Shown: positions 1 to 6,866 of the stretch, piece after piece
How the letters are laid out: every line of letters begins with the position of its first letter
Position numbering within the stretch: the first letter of the stretch is position 1
DNA from: Butyrivibrio sp.
GTDB lineage: Bacteria; Bacillota; Clostridia; Lachnospirales; Lachnospiraceae
Length of the DNA: 39,004 bases
Direction: 5' to 3'
Assembly (NCBI RefSeq): GCF_017433805.1
Contig: NZ_JAFRGN010000014.1
Location: forward strand, 1-39,004
Made by a program: the position numbers and the translations under genes
Notes under the pieces: generated by a model
What the model was told of the DNA's origin: nothing
The model's database searches: none
Seen by the model: the letters and a program-made list of their open reading frames with translations, nothing else

Positions 1-33
1 AAGCATGAAAAAGTAAAAACACGGCTTATTATT

Positions 34-56
34 GGCTGATGAAAGTCAGCCTTTTT
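34..56 (+). terminator. Rho-independent terminator of an upstream gene
   Basis: A perfect 6-bp stem GGCTGA/TCAGCC with a 6-nt loop is followed directly by five T. It would end a plus-strand transcript entering from left of the window. The gene it serves is not in view. Confidence 0.7.
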
Positions 57-90
57 AGTGTACACAAAAATAATAAGGACAAGGCAAAAA

Positions 91-142
91 GAAAACCTGT
101 TGGGAAAAGAAATTGATTCTTGACTTTTCTTAGCAGGTTTTC
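91..142. other. Long imperfect inverted repeat, possible bidirectional terminator
   Basis: GAAAACCTG at 91-99 pairs perfectly with CAGGTTTTC at 134-142, and inside it GAAAAG (104-109) pairs with CTTTTC (124-129). A-rich sequence precedes the left arm, so the minus-strand transcript would end in a T-rich run. It lies between the terminator at 34-56 and the minus-strand terminator at 177-210. Its role is inferred only from shape. Confidence 0.4.
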
Positions 143-176
143 TTGCTATAATTGACGCCCGGCTCTAAAATGGCTC

Positions 177-210
177 AAAAAAATGAAAGACACCCCGACG
201 GAGTGCCTTT
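177..210 (-). terminator. Rho-independent terminator for the small reverse ORF
   Basis: Read on the minus strand, AAAGGCAC (210-203) pairs with GTGTCTTT (193-186) with one mismatch, followed after two bases by seven T (183-177). It sits just downstream of the reverse ORF that ends at 227, which supports that ORF being transcribed. Confidence 0.55.
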
Positions 211-226
211 AGAATGAACCATTACC

Positions 227-466
227 TTAATTCTGAGAACCGGATTCTTTTTGTTCAGCCAAATATTCTTCATATTTTCTTTTTGTTTCGGTAATAGTAT
301 CTTCTTTGATTTCTCTTTGATAGTTTGGATGCGCGTTCTTATAATCTTCAACTGTATTTTTATTTGATATAGTGGATTTCAAATTTCTGAATGTAGGGCA
401 ACTCACTATATGGACGCCGTACCTTATCATGTTATTTGCGGTTGTGGAGATACCAATTTGGATCAT
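227..466 (-). CDS. Small hypothetical protein, 79 aa
   Basis: No family is recognised. The C-terminal half (about residues 37-79) is hydrophilic and rich in Lys, Glu and Tyr, as expected of a short helix, while the N-terminal half is less protein-like. An in-frame TGA lies six codons upstream of the ATG, so the frame cannot be extended much. The ribosome-binding site is poor: an AGG abuts the start. The main support is the minus-strand terminator just downstream. It could be a genuine small protein, the C-terminal remnant of a larger decayed gene, or chance. The surrounding 690 bases are AT-rich and hold no other convincing gene. Confidence 0.35.
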   Translation of the reverse strand: MIQIGISTTANNMIRYGVHIVSCPTFRNLKSTISNKNTVEDYKNAHPNYQREIKEDTITETKRKYEEYLAEQKESGSQN

Positions 467-690
467 CCTAACTATTGATAGTCATGAAAAGTATGTGGCA
501 AATTGACTTATGTTGAACTCAAAAATCGAAATGATTGAGTTTATGCTTTTTTTATCCAGATAAGGTTATTTATGCATTGAGTTATGACGATAAAAGATAA
601 AGAAAACTATAACTATGCATAAATGATTGCTTTTGTATCTACCATAATTCGGCTTCATATTCATGGATGTTTATATTTTGGAGGTGCTTT

Positions 691-1728
691 ATGAGAATAC
701 AACAGAACACGGATGTTCAAATCAATCCTTTACAGAATCAGGACAATGCCAAAATTGCTAATGGCAAAGTGGCGAATAAGAATGGTAATTTGTCCTCAGT
801 ATCCGGTGCTAATCTGAAGGGTGAAAGTCTTGTCCAGCAGAGACAGGGACTTGCCAGAAAGCAGGCACTTAAGGTGGTTTCCGATGCATTTGGCGGAGAA
901 AAGAAGCTGGATGCTCAGATGCAGTCTATTAAAGATGAGATAAAGCGCCTTCAGGACGAGATCAACGAAAAAACAGCGGACACTATGGAGAGTGACGCTA
1001 AGTTAAAAGAGCTTCAGGAAGAATATGGTATTGATCCCGATGGTGAAGAGAGCAAGGAACTGTCAAAACTGGCATTCAAGATGAATAATTCCAAAGACGG
1101 ATTATCTGATGAAGAAATCAGTAAAATGTCGGAGTATCAGCAGAAAGCACTTTACTATGTGGCAGCAAATCAGCAGAATTCTCTTGATATAGATAAAGCT
1201 AAGGCTCAGCAGATGGGAAATGTTCAGGGCTACGCAGATATGAAAAGAGAGCGAGCTAAGTCACAGGATATGGAAAAAGCCCAGGATGCAGCTGAGGAAA
1301 TAATGGAGGCGGCTAACGGAGAGGCTATAGCTCTTTTGACACAGGAAGCGGTCGAGCATGTTGATGAAGAGCAGAAGGAACGTGAGGAAGAAGCCAAAGA
1401 AGCTGCCGAAAAGAAGAAAGAAGAGAAGAAGGAAGAAGCAAAGAAACTCGAAAAAGAAGCTATGCAGCAGGAAATGAAAGAGAATATCAAGGAACACGCT
1501 GCTGAGAGCCAGAGGACCAGTGCTGACACAAAACGTGCCATAGCAAGAAGAGAACGTGCGGAGGCTGATAGGATGGATACCGAAGATATCCAGAAGACTA
1601 TTATTTCAGATGGTGCATCTATGGAAGATACTCAAAATACAGTTAATTCTGAGATAACCAACATTCTTAACAGGCTCAGTCTTCTGTCTAATGATGTTAA
1701 AGGCAGTACGATTGATAATCAGATATAG
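691..1728 (+). CDS. Coiled-coil-rich protein of unknown function, 345 aa
   Basis: The start at 691 is chosen because GGAGG at 680-684 lies 6 nt upstream; a longer reading from 667 lacks such a site. There is no signal peptide or membrane segment. The N-terminus is polar and Asn/Gln-rich. Residues about 60-105 are heptad-like and charged, with a stretch alternating basic and acidic residues. Residues about 215-270 are an extreme Glu/Lys/Ala run typical of a long single helix or coiled coil. The C-terminal 40 residues are Ser/Thr/Asn-rich. This looks like a soluble structural or scaffold protein. No enzymatic motif is visible and no family name is claimed. Long reverse-strand ORFs here are shadows of the repetitive coding. 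Confidence 0.75.
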   Translation: MRIQQNTDVQINPLQNQDNAKIANGKVANKNGNLSSVSGANLKGESLVQQRQGLARKQALKVVSDAFGGEKKLDAQMQSIKDEIKRLQDEINEKTADTMESDAKLKELQEEYGIDPDGEESKELSKLAFKMNNSKDGLSDEEISKMSEYQQKALYYVAANQQNSLDIDKAKAQQMGNVQGYADMKRERAKSQDMEKAQDAAEEIMEAANGEAIALLTQEAVEHVDEEQKEREEEAKEAAEKKKEEKKEEAKKLEKEAMQQEMKENIKEHAAESQRTSADTKRAIARRERAEADRMDTEDIQKTIISDGASMEDTQNTVNSEITNILNRLSLLSNDVKGSTIDNQI

Positions 1729-1854
1729 CTAATAATCACCGGTGCCAAAACGGTGCCATGCGGAAACGAGGTTGCGCTTAGCTATATATAATATTAAGAT
1801 GATGATATACTGTAACAGTGCATAGCTGACAGAGTTATGCACTGTTATAGTATA
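1723..1854 (+). other. Structured intergenic element with two nested or tandem inverted repeats
   Basis: ATATAGCTAA (1723-1732) pairs with TTAGCTATAT (1778-1787), enclosing a small hairpin CACCG/CGGTG and two direct copies of GGTGCC. Twenty bases further on, a 19-bp stem with one G-T pair joins 1806-1824 to 1836-1854 over an 11-nt loop. Neither has a T-tract, so they are not ordinary terminators. The long hairpin ends about a dozen bases before the ribosome-binding site of the NUDIX gene. It could be an mRNA-stability element, a regulatory leader or the trace of a small mobile repeat. I do not recognise a known riboswitch class. Confidence 0.5.
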
Positions 1855-1876
1855 GAGATACTTAATGAGGGAAAAA

Positions 1877-2434
1877 ATGGAGACAACAAGAACCGACTTA
1901 CATGAGGAAGAATATCGCGAAGTATTCACAAGGGATGGCATAAGCCAGGGACGTATTGTACCAAAGCATGCGCCTGTTAATGAGGGCGATTACTTCAAGC
2001 AAATTCTTGTGATACTTAAAACCAAGGACAGCCCAGCAGCTGGAGAAGGTGTTGGAAAATATATAATGCAGCAGCGCTCTCTAAAGGCCAAGTACTATGC
2101 TGGAATGTGGGACGCTACCGGTGGATCTGTGTAGGCTGGGGAAATACCTGAGGAAGCTGCTGTAAGAGAAGTAAAGGAAGAACTTGGAATAAATATTGCA
2201 GTTAAAGACCTCGTTCCAGCCTGGAATTTTATAGCAGAGTGGAATAGTGGAACAGGACTTCTTTTCTCTGTGTTTGGTTGTAGGGCTGAAGTACCAACAA
2301 AAGGTTTTAATTTCGACAAGCGTGAAGTCAATGATGTTAAGATTGCGTCTTTTGATCAGTTCTACAAGTGTATGATGGATCACAATGATGTAGCATTCGG
2401 AGAAGGACTAAAGAAACTTGAAGCGAAACTATAA
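1877..2434 (+). pseudogene. NUDIX hydrolase with an in-frame TAG inside the Nudix box
   Basis: Reading one frame from ATG 1877 (GAGGG at 1867-1871, 5-nt spacing) to TAA 2432-2434 gives 185 codons interrupted only by TAG at 2132-2134, codon 86. The sequence around it fits the signature G-x5-E-x7-REUxEExGU: GSV, stop, AGE, then IPEEAAV and REVKEELGI. The stop occupies one of the variable x positions, where homologues often carry Gln or Glu, so CAG to TAG is the simplest change. The remaining frame after the stop is intact with no frameshift. It is either a recent nonsense mutation or a readthrough codon; a truncated 85-residue product would lack the catalytic helix. A terminator follows at 2488. 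Confidence 0.8.
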
Positions 2435-2487
2435 ATGGTGGGAACGTTGCTAAGGAACTAGCAGAAATAATATAAACAATAGATTTC

Positions 2488-2521
2488 AGAGGGCACTGCG
2501 AAAAGTAGTGCTTTCTTTTTT
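2488..2521 (+). terminator. Rho-independent terminator after the NUDIX gene
   Basis: GCACT (2493-2497) pairs with AGTGC (2507-2511), extended outward by G-T and A-T pairs, then a run of mostly T with one C (2512-2521). Confidence 0.7.
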
Positions 2522-2522
2522 A

Positions 2523-2588
2523 TTGACATATATCGAACATCGATATAGCATATAGATAAGCAATATATAGACAATCGATATAAGGAGG
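2523..2588 (+). promoter_or_regulatory. padR promoter with two palindromic operators
   Basis: TTGACA at 2523-2528 is a consensus -35. Directly after it, TATATCGA-ACA-TCGATATA (2529-2547) is a perfect palindrome with 8-bp arms. A second site TATATAGA-CAA-TCGATATA (2564-2582) differs by one arm base and ends at the Shine-Dalgarno AAGGAGG (2582-2588). The -10 is ambiguous within the AT-rich stretch 2544-2556. Placement over the promoter and just before the ribosome-binding site implies autorepression by the PadR protein encoded next; that link is inferred. Confidence 0.75.
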
Positions 2589-2593
2589 ACATG

Positions 2594-2923
2594 ATGGCTG
2601 TTGATAAATCTCTTTTAACAGGAAGTATGACAATGCTGATTCTCAAGCTTTTGTCGGAAAAAGACATGTATGGATATGAAATGATCGATACCCTCAGGAA
2701 GAAGTCTCAGAATGTGTTTGAGCTTAAGGCTGGAACTCTTTATCCGCTTCTTCATGGATTGGAAGAGAAGGGAATGCTTAAGGTATACGAGCAGGAGTTT
2801 CTTGGAAAGACAAGGAAGTATTACAGCATTACCAAAGAGGGAAGAAAGCTTCTCAAAAGTAAGACAGAAGAATGGAATGTATATTCAGGTGCAATAGCAA
2901 ATGTATTGGCGATGGGGGTATGA
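2594..2923 (+). CDS. PadR family transcriptional repressor
   Basis: A 109-residue winged-helix protein. Residues about 8-80 have the PadR signature: the early helix LLTGSMTMLILKLL, the MYGYEM turn, the KAGTLYPLLHGLEEKGML recognition-helix region, and the wing ending RKYYSITKEG. PadR proteins bind palindromes as dimers, and two such sites lie in the promoter. The ATG at 2594 is preferred over 2591 because it gives 5 nt from AGGAGG. The stop overlaps the next start (ATGA at 2920-2923), so the two genes are translationally coupled. In Firmicutes, PadR genes of this type commonly sit beside membrane proteins with an N-terminal helical prefix, as here. Confidence 0.93.
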   Translation: MAVDKSLLTGSMTMLILKLLSEKDMYGYEMIDTLRKKSQNVFELKAGTLYPLLHGLEEKGMLKVYEQEFLGKTRKYYSITKEGRKLLKSKTEEWNVYSGAIANVLAMGV

Positions 2924-4281
2924 CAATGGAGGAGTACATCAAAGCGCTACTTGAACAGGTGCGATTTAAGAAAGCTCATAAGGGAATTGAAGATGAACTC
3001 AGAGCACATATGGAGGATCAAATAGAAGACAATATAGCTGCCGGAATGGATAGGGAAGCAGCTGAAAAGGCAGCAGTAGCAGATATGGGAGATCCTGTTG
3101 AAGCAGGAATTTCCATGGATAGGGTACACAGACCAAGACTTGCCTGGAACGTTGTCGCTATAGCAGTTTTGATTGGAATTATTAGCAGTGTGATTCATGA
3201 ATTAGTGGCAATAGATGCCGGATTGGCTGATGAATCTACTAGTGTAATTGGTAGTCATGTCTTTTACGCAAAAGTCCTGTTAGGGCTTGTGGCGATGATT
3301 GCAGTATATATAATTGACTATACCGTTATTGCGAAATATGCCAAGATAATAGCACTTGGAATGCTCGGGATACTGATACTTACTAAAATTGGAGTACTTG
3401 GTGTTAGGTATAATGGGCAGTATGTCTATATCGCGATTAAACCGTTTTATATCTTGGCATCAACATTTATGTTGCTATATATTCCTCTTTATGGCGCGAT
3501 AATTTACAAATATCGAAGCGGGGGAGTAGGTGCTTTTCTTAGAGCACTGATGTGGATGATAATACCTGCGTTATTTGTACTGAGATGGCCAAGGGCTATG
3601 ACGGCATTTGCGATGATAATGGCAATGGCAGTGCAGCTTTCAATAGCTGTAGCTAAAGGATGGTTTAAGATTCCGAAAAAGCTTACGATATGTTCATTGT
3701 GGGCGACAATTACGGTGATTCCAGTAGGGCTAATAGCTGTTCTTTATAATTTTAGGTTGATGTCAGACTACAAGATGGCTAGAATAAGGGCTATATGGGA
3801 TATGGACATGGATCAGTCCTATGTGACAAAGACTGCACGCTCATTTAATGATGTTAATTTTGTAGGAGATACCGGTAAAAAAGTTCTGGGATATCTTCCA
3901 AATACGAATAGCGATTTTTTACTGACCTATCTTGCGAATAAGTATGGAGCATTGGTGGTCGTAATGATAGTAGCAACCGTGGCGGCAATAATAATAACAG
4001 GCTGTATCGCAGCTGCAAAGAGCAAAAATCAGCTGGGCCTGGTTATGGGTGTAGGATGTATGAATGTATTGCTTGTATATATGCTCGTTAACCTGTTCGA
4101 AAATATGGGCGCTATACCGTATACGGGATCATTCATGCCTTTCTTCTCGGCAGGTGGCAGCAATATAGTATTGGCGTACATCTTCTTGGGAATTATCCTC
4201 AGTATCTACAAGTATAAGGATGCCTATCCGCAGCACATTGATATTGGAATAAGGATAAAACTAAAAGATATTGAACTATAA
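2920..4281 (+). CDS. FtsW/RodA/SpoVE-like membrane protein with N-terminal permease-prefix (HAAS-like) domain
   Basis: 453 residues, starting at the ATG that overlaps the padR stop. Residues 1-70 are a charged helical domain (KALLEQVRFKKAHKGIEDEL, then repeated Ala/Glu helices) of the kind found in PadR-linked membrane proteins. From about residue 75 there are roughly nine or ten hydrophobic segments. The segment LPNTNSDFLLTYLANKYG aligns with the LPEAHTDFIF region of FtsW; Asp332 matches the conserved catalytic-loop Asp. GSFMPFFSAGGSNIVLAY matches the late PFxSxGGS motif. The earlier EPDFGT-type motif is degenerate, reading RWPRAMT. SEDS proteins polymerise glycan strands; whether this variant does is uncertain. 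PadR control suggests an inducible envelope-stress role. Confidence 0.8.
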   Translation: MTMEEYIKALLEQVRFKKAHKGIEDELRAHMEDQIEDNIAAGMDREAAEKAAVADMGDPVEAGISMDRVHRPRLAWNVVAIAVLIGIISSVIHELVAIDAGLADESTSVIGSHVFYAKVLLGLVAMIAVYIIDYTVIAKYAKIIALGMLGILILTKIGVLGVRYNGQYVYIAIKPFYILASTFMLLYIPLYGAIIYKYRSGGVGAFLRALMWMIIPALFVLRWPRAMTAFAMIMAMAVQLSIAVAKGWFKIPKKLTICSLWATITVIPVGLIAVLYNFRLMSDYKMARIRAIWDMDMDQSYVTKTARSFNDVNFVGDTGKKVLGYLPNTNSDFLLTYLANKYGALVVVMIVATVAAIIITGCIAAAKSKNQLGLVMGVGCMNVLLVYMLVNLFENMGAIPYTGSFMPFFSAGGSNIVLAYIFLGIILSIYKYKDAYPQHIDIGIRIKLKDIEL

Positions 4282-4283
4282 AA

Positions 4284-4316
4284 TGGACCACAAACCCCGT
4301 CCCCCAGGACCAAAGG
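4284..4316 (+). repeat. Palindromic boundary repeat, copy 1
   Basis: Starts TGGACCACAAACCCCGTCCC and ends AGGACCAAAGG. It lies immediately after the stop of the FtsW-like gene. It shares its core AACCCCGTCCC and flanking GGACC blocks with four other copies at 4869, 4907, 6735 and 8394. Confidence 0.85.
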
Positions 4317-4340
4317 AAACTTGAAGCGAGGCTGTAAACA

Positions 4341-4892
4341 ATGGACCAATTTGAAAACATATCCATAGAAACTCCTGACCTTATCCTCAAAAAGGCACAT
4401 TATGAGGATTGGGAGCCGCTGTATCGGAACATCTGGTGTCATCCGGAGTCTGCCAAGTACATGCTATGGAATGTTACTACCAGCGAGGAAGATGCGAAGG
4501 CACGAATTATCAGGACTATAGAGTTTGAGAAAAAAGAAAAATATGGCCTCATAGTGTATCTTAAATCCACTATGGAAGCCATTGGCTTTGCCTGCATGCG
4601 AGAAGTCGAGCCAGAGATTTACGAGGAAACTGGCATTGCTGTAGGCCCTGAATATGTCCGTAAGGGCTATGGAAGGCAGATTCTTACAGCACTTTGCGAC
4701 GAAGCAAAACGTCAGGGAGTCAGAGAGTTCAGGGCAAGCTACCGTAAAATGAATTTGGCCTCCAAGGGGATGATTGAAGCCTGCGGGTTTGAATTTGATT
4801 TCGAATCTGAAGAAAAGGTAGACCCAAGGAACGGAGAGAAATATACTGTAGTTAATTGCAAGAAAAAATGGACCAAAGGGACGGGGTTATAG
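4341..4892 (+). CDS. GNAT family N-acetyltransferase (RimJ/RimL-like)
   Basis: 183 residues. The N-terminus IETPDLILKKAHYEDWEPLYRN is the typical RimJ/RimL opening, and motif A is visible as IAVGPEYVRKGYGRQIL at about 99-115, the acetyl-CoA pyrophosphate loop. NLASKGMIEACGFEFD at about 143-158 is the usual late motif B (N-x-AS-x-G-x-x-x-x-x-GF). These enzymes acetylate amino groups of proteins or small molecules; the substrate cannot be told. The start has only a weak GAGG 8-10 nt upstream. Oddly, the last seven residues (WTKGTGL) and the stop are encoded by the palindromic repeat at 4869-4900, so the C-terminus looks acquired from the repeat. It is flanked by repeat copies on both sides. Confidence 0.88.
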   Translation: MDQFENISIETPDLILKKAHYEDWEPLYRNIWCHPESAKYMLWNVTTSEEDAKARIIRTIEFEKKEKYGLIVYLKSTMEAIGFACMREVEPEIYEETGIAVGPEYVRKGYGRQILTALCDEAKRQGVREFRASYRKMNLASKGMIEACGFEFDFESEEKVDPRNGEKYTVVNCKKKWTKGTGL

Positions 4893-4900
4893 GACCAAAG
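4869..4900 (-). repeat. Palindromic boundary repeat, copy 2 (inverted)
   Basis: TGGACCAAAGGGACGGGGTT followed by ATAGGACCAAAG is the reverse orientation of the core (GGGACGGGGTT). It overlaps the end of the GNAT gene and supplies its stop codon. With copy 3, seven bases away in the opposite direction, it can form a hairpin with an 11-bp GGGACGGGGTT/AACCCCGTCCC stem. Confidence 0.85.
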
Positions 4901-4906
4901 TGATAA

Positions 4907-4937
4907 ATGGACCACAAACCCCGTCCCCTAGGACCAA
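4907..4937 (+). repeat. Palindromic boundary repeat, copy 3
   Basis: Same sequence as copy 1 with one base change (CCCCTAGG instead of CCCCCAGG). It ends only a few bases before the AGGAGGA ribosome-binding site of the GH43 gene. Confidence 0.85.
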
Positions 4938-4956
4938 TATTCAGGAGGACAAGATT

Positions 4957-5952
4957 ATGGCTTCAAAATCTACTGAATTTCCTTATAGTATCAGGGATGT
5001 GCATATTAGTGATCCCTATATTCTTGCAGATGAGAAGACCGGTTTTTATTATACCTATGTTCAGTTTGTAGATTCTAAGAGATTTCCGGATGTAAAAGAA
5101 AATGAACCATGCTTTTATGTATTGAAATCTCCTGACCTTGTTAACTGGTCAGTGCCTAAAGTGTGTTTTAAAAAGGGCGATTTCTGGGCGGACAAAGATT
5201 ATTGGGCTCCTGAATGCCATATTTGGAATGATAAATACTACATTATTTCATCTTTCAGAGCAGAGGGAAAATATAGAGGCTGTCAGTGTCTTATGGCTGA
5301 CAGTCCTGAGGGCCCTTTTGAACCTGTTGGAGATGAACCAGTAACTCCTAAGGGCTGGCATTGCCTGGATGGAACATTGTTTGTGGATGACGAGAAAAAT
5401 CCATGGATGGTCTTTTGTCATGAGTGGATGCAGGTTTATGACGGGCAGATATGCGCGATAAAGCTTGATAAAAGTCTTTCAAAAGCGGTGTCAGAACCAG
5501 AGATTTTGTTTAGAGCTTCAGAAGCTCCATGGCGCGGAAAGGCAGCAGCTGACGGAGGGCTCGTGACTGATGGTCCATTCCTTTATAGGATGAAATCAGG
5601 AACGCTGATAATGCTATGGTCAAGTTTTTCCGAGAGGGGCGGTTATACTGTTGGCTATGCCAGGTCAGCAAGTGGTACGATTCACGGACCTTGGATTCAG
5701 GAAGAAATCCCACTATATGCGCTGGATGGTGGTCATGCTATGCTCTTTAAGACCTTTGAAGGAAAGCTTATGATGTCATTGCATTGTCCCAATGTTCATG
5801 AGAGGAAGCGCATTCTTTTATTCGAGATGGAAGAAACTGGTGACAAACTTGCCATTCGCAATGAGATTACGGGAAACTGGTACAATAACGCTGGTGGAGG
5901 CGCTGAGAACTGGCATTACCAAAGTGTCTGCACCGAGGAGTTTTACTTATAA
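4957..5952 (+). CDS. Glycoside hydrolase family 43, intracellular
   Basis: 331 residues from ATG 4957, chosen because AGGAGGA lies at 4943-4949; a longer reading would translate the repeat. GH43 enzymes are five-bladed beta-propellers that remove arabinose or xylose units. The three acidic residues fit: Asp19 in HISDPYIL, Asp138 in CLDGTLFVDD and Glu156 in FCHEWMQVYD. WAPECHIW at about 83-90 is also typical. No signal peptide is present, so it should act in the cytoplasm on imported oligosaccharides. It is followed 36 nt later by a cinnamoyl-esterase-like gene, together suggesting processing of feruloylated arabinoxylan fragments. The exact subfamily and linkage are not assigned. Confidence 0.9.
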   Translation: MASKSTEFPYSIRDVHISDPYILADEKTGFYYTYVQFVDSKRFPDVKENEPCFYVLKSPDLVNWSVPKVCFKKGDFWADKDYWAPECHIWNDKYYIISSFRAEGKYRGCQCLMADSPEGPFEPVGDEPVTPKGWHCLDGTLFVDDEKNPWMVFCHEWMQVYDGQICAIKLDKSLSKAVSEPEILFRASEAPWRGKAAADGGLVTDGPFLYRMKSGTLIMLWSSFSERGGYTVGYARSASGTIHGPWIQEEIPLYALDGGHAMLFKTFEGKLMMSLHCPNVHERKRILLFEMEETGDKLAIRNEITGNWYNNAGGGAENWHYQSVCTEEFYL

Positions 5953-5988
5953 AAAGAGAAGGATTATTTAAAAGGAAAGGGGTAATAC

Positions 5989-6729
5989 ATGTTGCAGGAA
6001 TTCTATATTGATAGTGATGGTGTGAAAATCCATGCCAAACTTGATCGCGTTGAGGGAAAAGATAAAAGTCCGCTTTGCATTCTGATTCATGGTTTTACAG
6101 GACACATGGAAGAGGATCATATCATAGCTGCTCAGCAGGCTATGAATAGAGCTGGGGTATCAGTTCTAAGGGCAGAGATGTACGGACATGGCGGAAGTGA
6201 TGGAGAGTTCAAAGACCACACATTATATAAATGGGTTACCAATGCACTTTCAGTAGTTAAATATGCTAAGAGCCTGGATTTTGTGACGGACCTTTACCTG
6301 TGCGGCCATTCACAGGGAGGACTTCTTACAATGCTTATTGGAGGCATGTGCGCTGATGACTTCAAGGCCATAATCCCATTGTCTCCTGCATGGATGATTC
6401 CGGAAGTTGCCAGAGAAGGCAGCATACTTGGCACATCTTTTGATCCCAAGCATATTCCTGAAAAGATTAATTCTGGTGATTGGGAGTTATCAGGAGATTA
6501 TATCAGGGTAGCTCAGACGATTCATGTAGAAGATGAGATAGACAGATATGAAGGTCCTGTTCTTATCATACATGGAGATGAGGACGAGGCTGTTCCCTAT
6601 TCATACGGAGAAAAAGCAGCTAAGCTGTACAAGAACGCTAAACTCGTAACTATTCACGGAGATGATCACTGCTATACAAGGCATTTGAATGAATTGGCAG
6701 ATGCACTACAGGCTTTCTTCGAAAACTAA
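5989..6729 (+). CDS. Alpha/beta hydrolase, cinnamoyl (feruloyl) esterase-like
   Basis: 246 residues, with no signal peptide. HGFTGHMEEDH at 34-44 supplies the oxyanion loop, GHSQGG at 106-111 the nucleophile elbow (Ser108), HGDEDEAVP at 195-203 the acid (Asp199) and GDDHCY the catalytic His227. Size and spacing resemble the intracellular feruloyl esterase Est1E of Butyrivibrio proteoclasticus and the Lactobacillus cinnamoyl esterases, in which a lid follows the nucleophile strand. These release hydroxycinnamic acids from sugars. The GH43 gene upstream and the AAAGGGG ribosome-binding site suggest one operon, ended by the strong terminator at 6735-6773. A general serine esterase role cannot be excluded. 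Confidence 0.85.
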   Translation: MLQEFYIDSDGVKIHAKLDRVEGKDKSPLCILIHGFTGHMEEDHIIAAQQAMNRAGVSVLRAEMYGHGGSDGEFKDHTLYKWVTNALSVVKYAKSLDFVTDLYLCGHSQGGLLTMLIGGMCADDFKAIIPLSPAWMIPEVAREGSILGTSFDPKHIPEKINSGDWELSGDYIRVAQTIHVEDEIDRYEGPVLIIHGDEDEAVPYSYGEKAAKLYKNAKLVTIHGDDHCYTRHLNELADALQAFFEN

Positions 6730-6734
6730 AATGG

Positions 6735-6773
6735 AAAATGGACCACGAACCCCGTCCCTGTGGTCCATTTTTT
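6735..6773 (+). terminator. Palindromic boundary repeat, copy 4, acting as a terminator
   Basis: AAAATGGACCAC (6735-6746) pairs perfectly with GTGGTCCATTTT (6760-6771) around the core AACCCCGTCCC, and the T-tract continues to 6773. This copy is a textbook terminator and shows how the repeat family can end transcription. It follows the esterase stop by only a few bases. Confidence 0.85.
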
Positions 6774-6866
6774 GTGCCACAAATTCTAAAGTTTTTATAA
6801 CCTTTGCTATCTATGCGCCTTGCGGGACCAAAATGGTGCTAAAATCAAATGTGGAGGGCGTTTCTT

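Noticed and set aside
1230-1541. Long reverse ORFs, Phe/Ser-rich, opposite the coiled-coil gene
   Set aside because: They mirror the GAA/AAG-rich codons of the Glu/Lys run on the plus strand and lack ribosome-binding sites.
1738-1757. GGTGCC direct repeats as part of the palindromic repeat family
   Set aside because: The core AACCCCGTCCC is missing and the flanks do not match.
2132-2134. Pyrrolysine incorporation at the TAG codon
   Set aside because: No pyrrolysine genes are in view and the codon sits at an ordinary variable position; a nonsense change is simpler.
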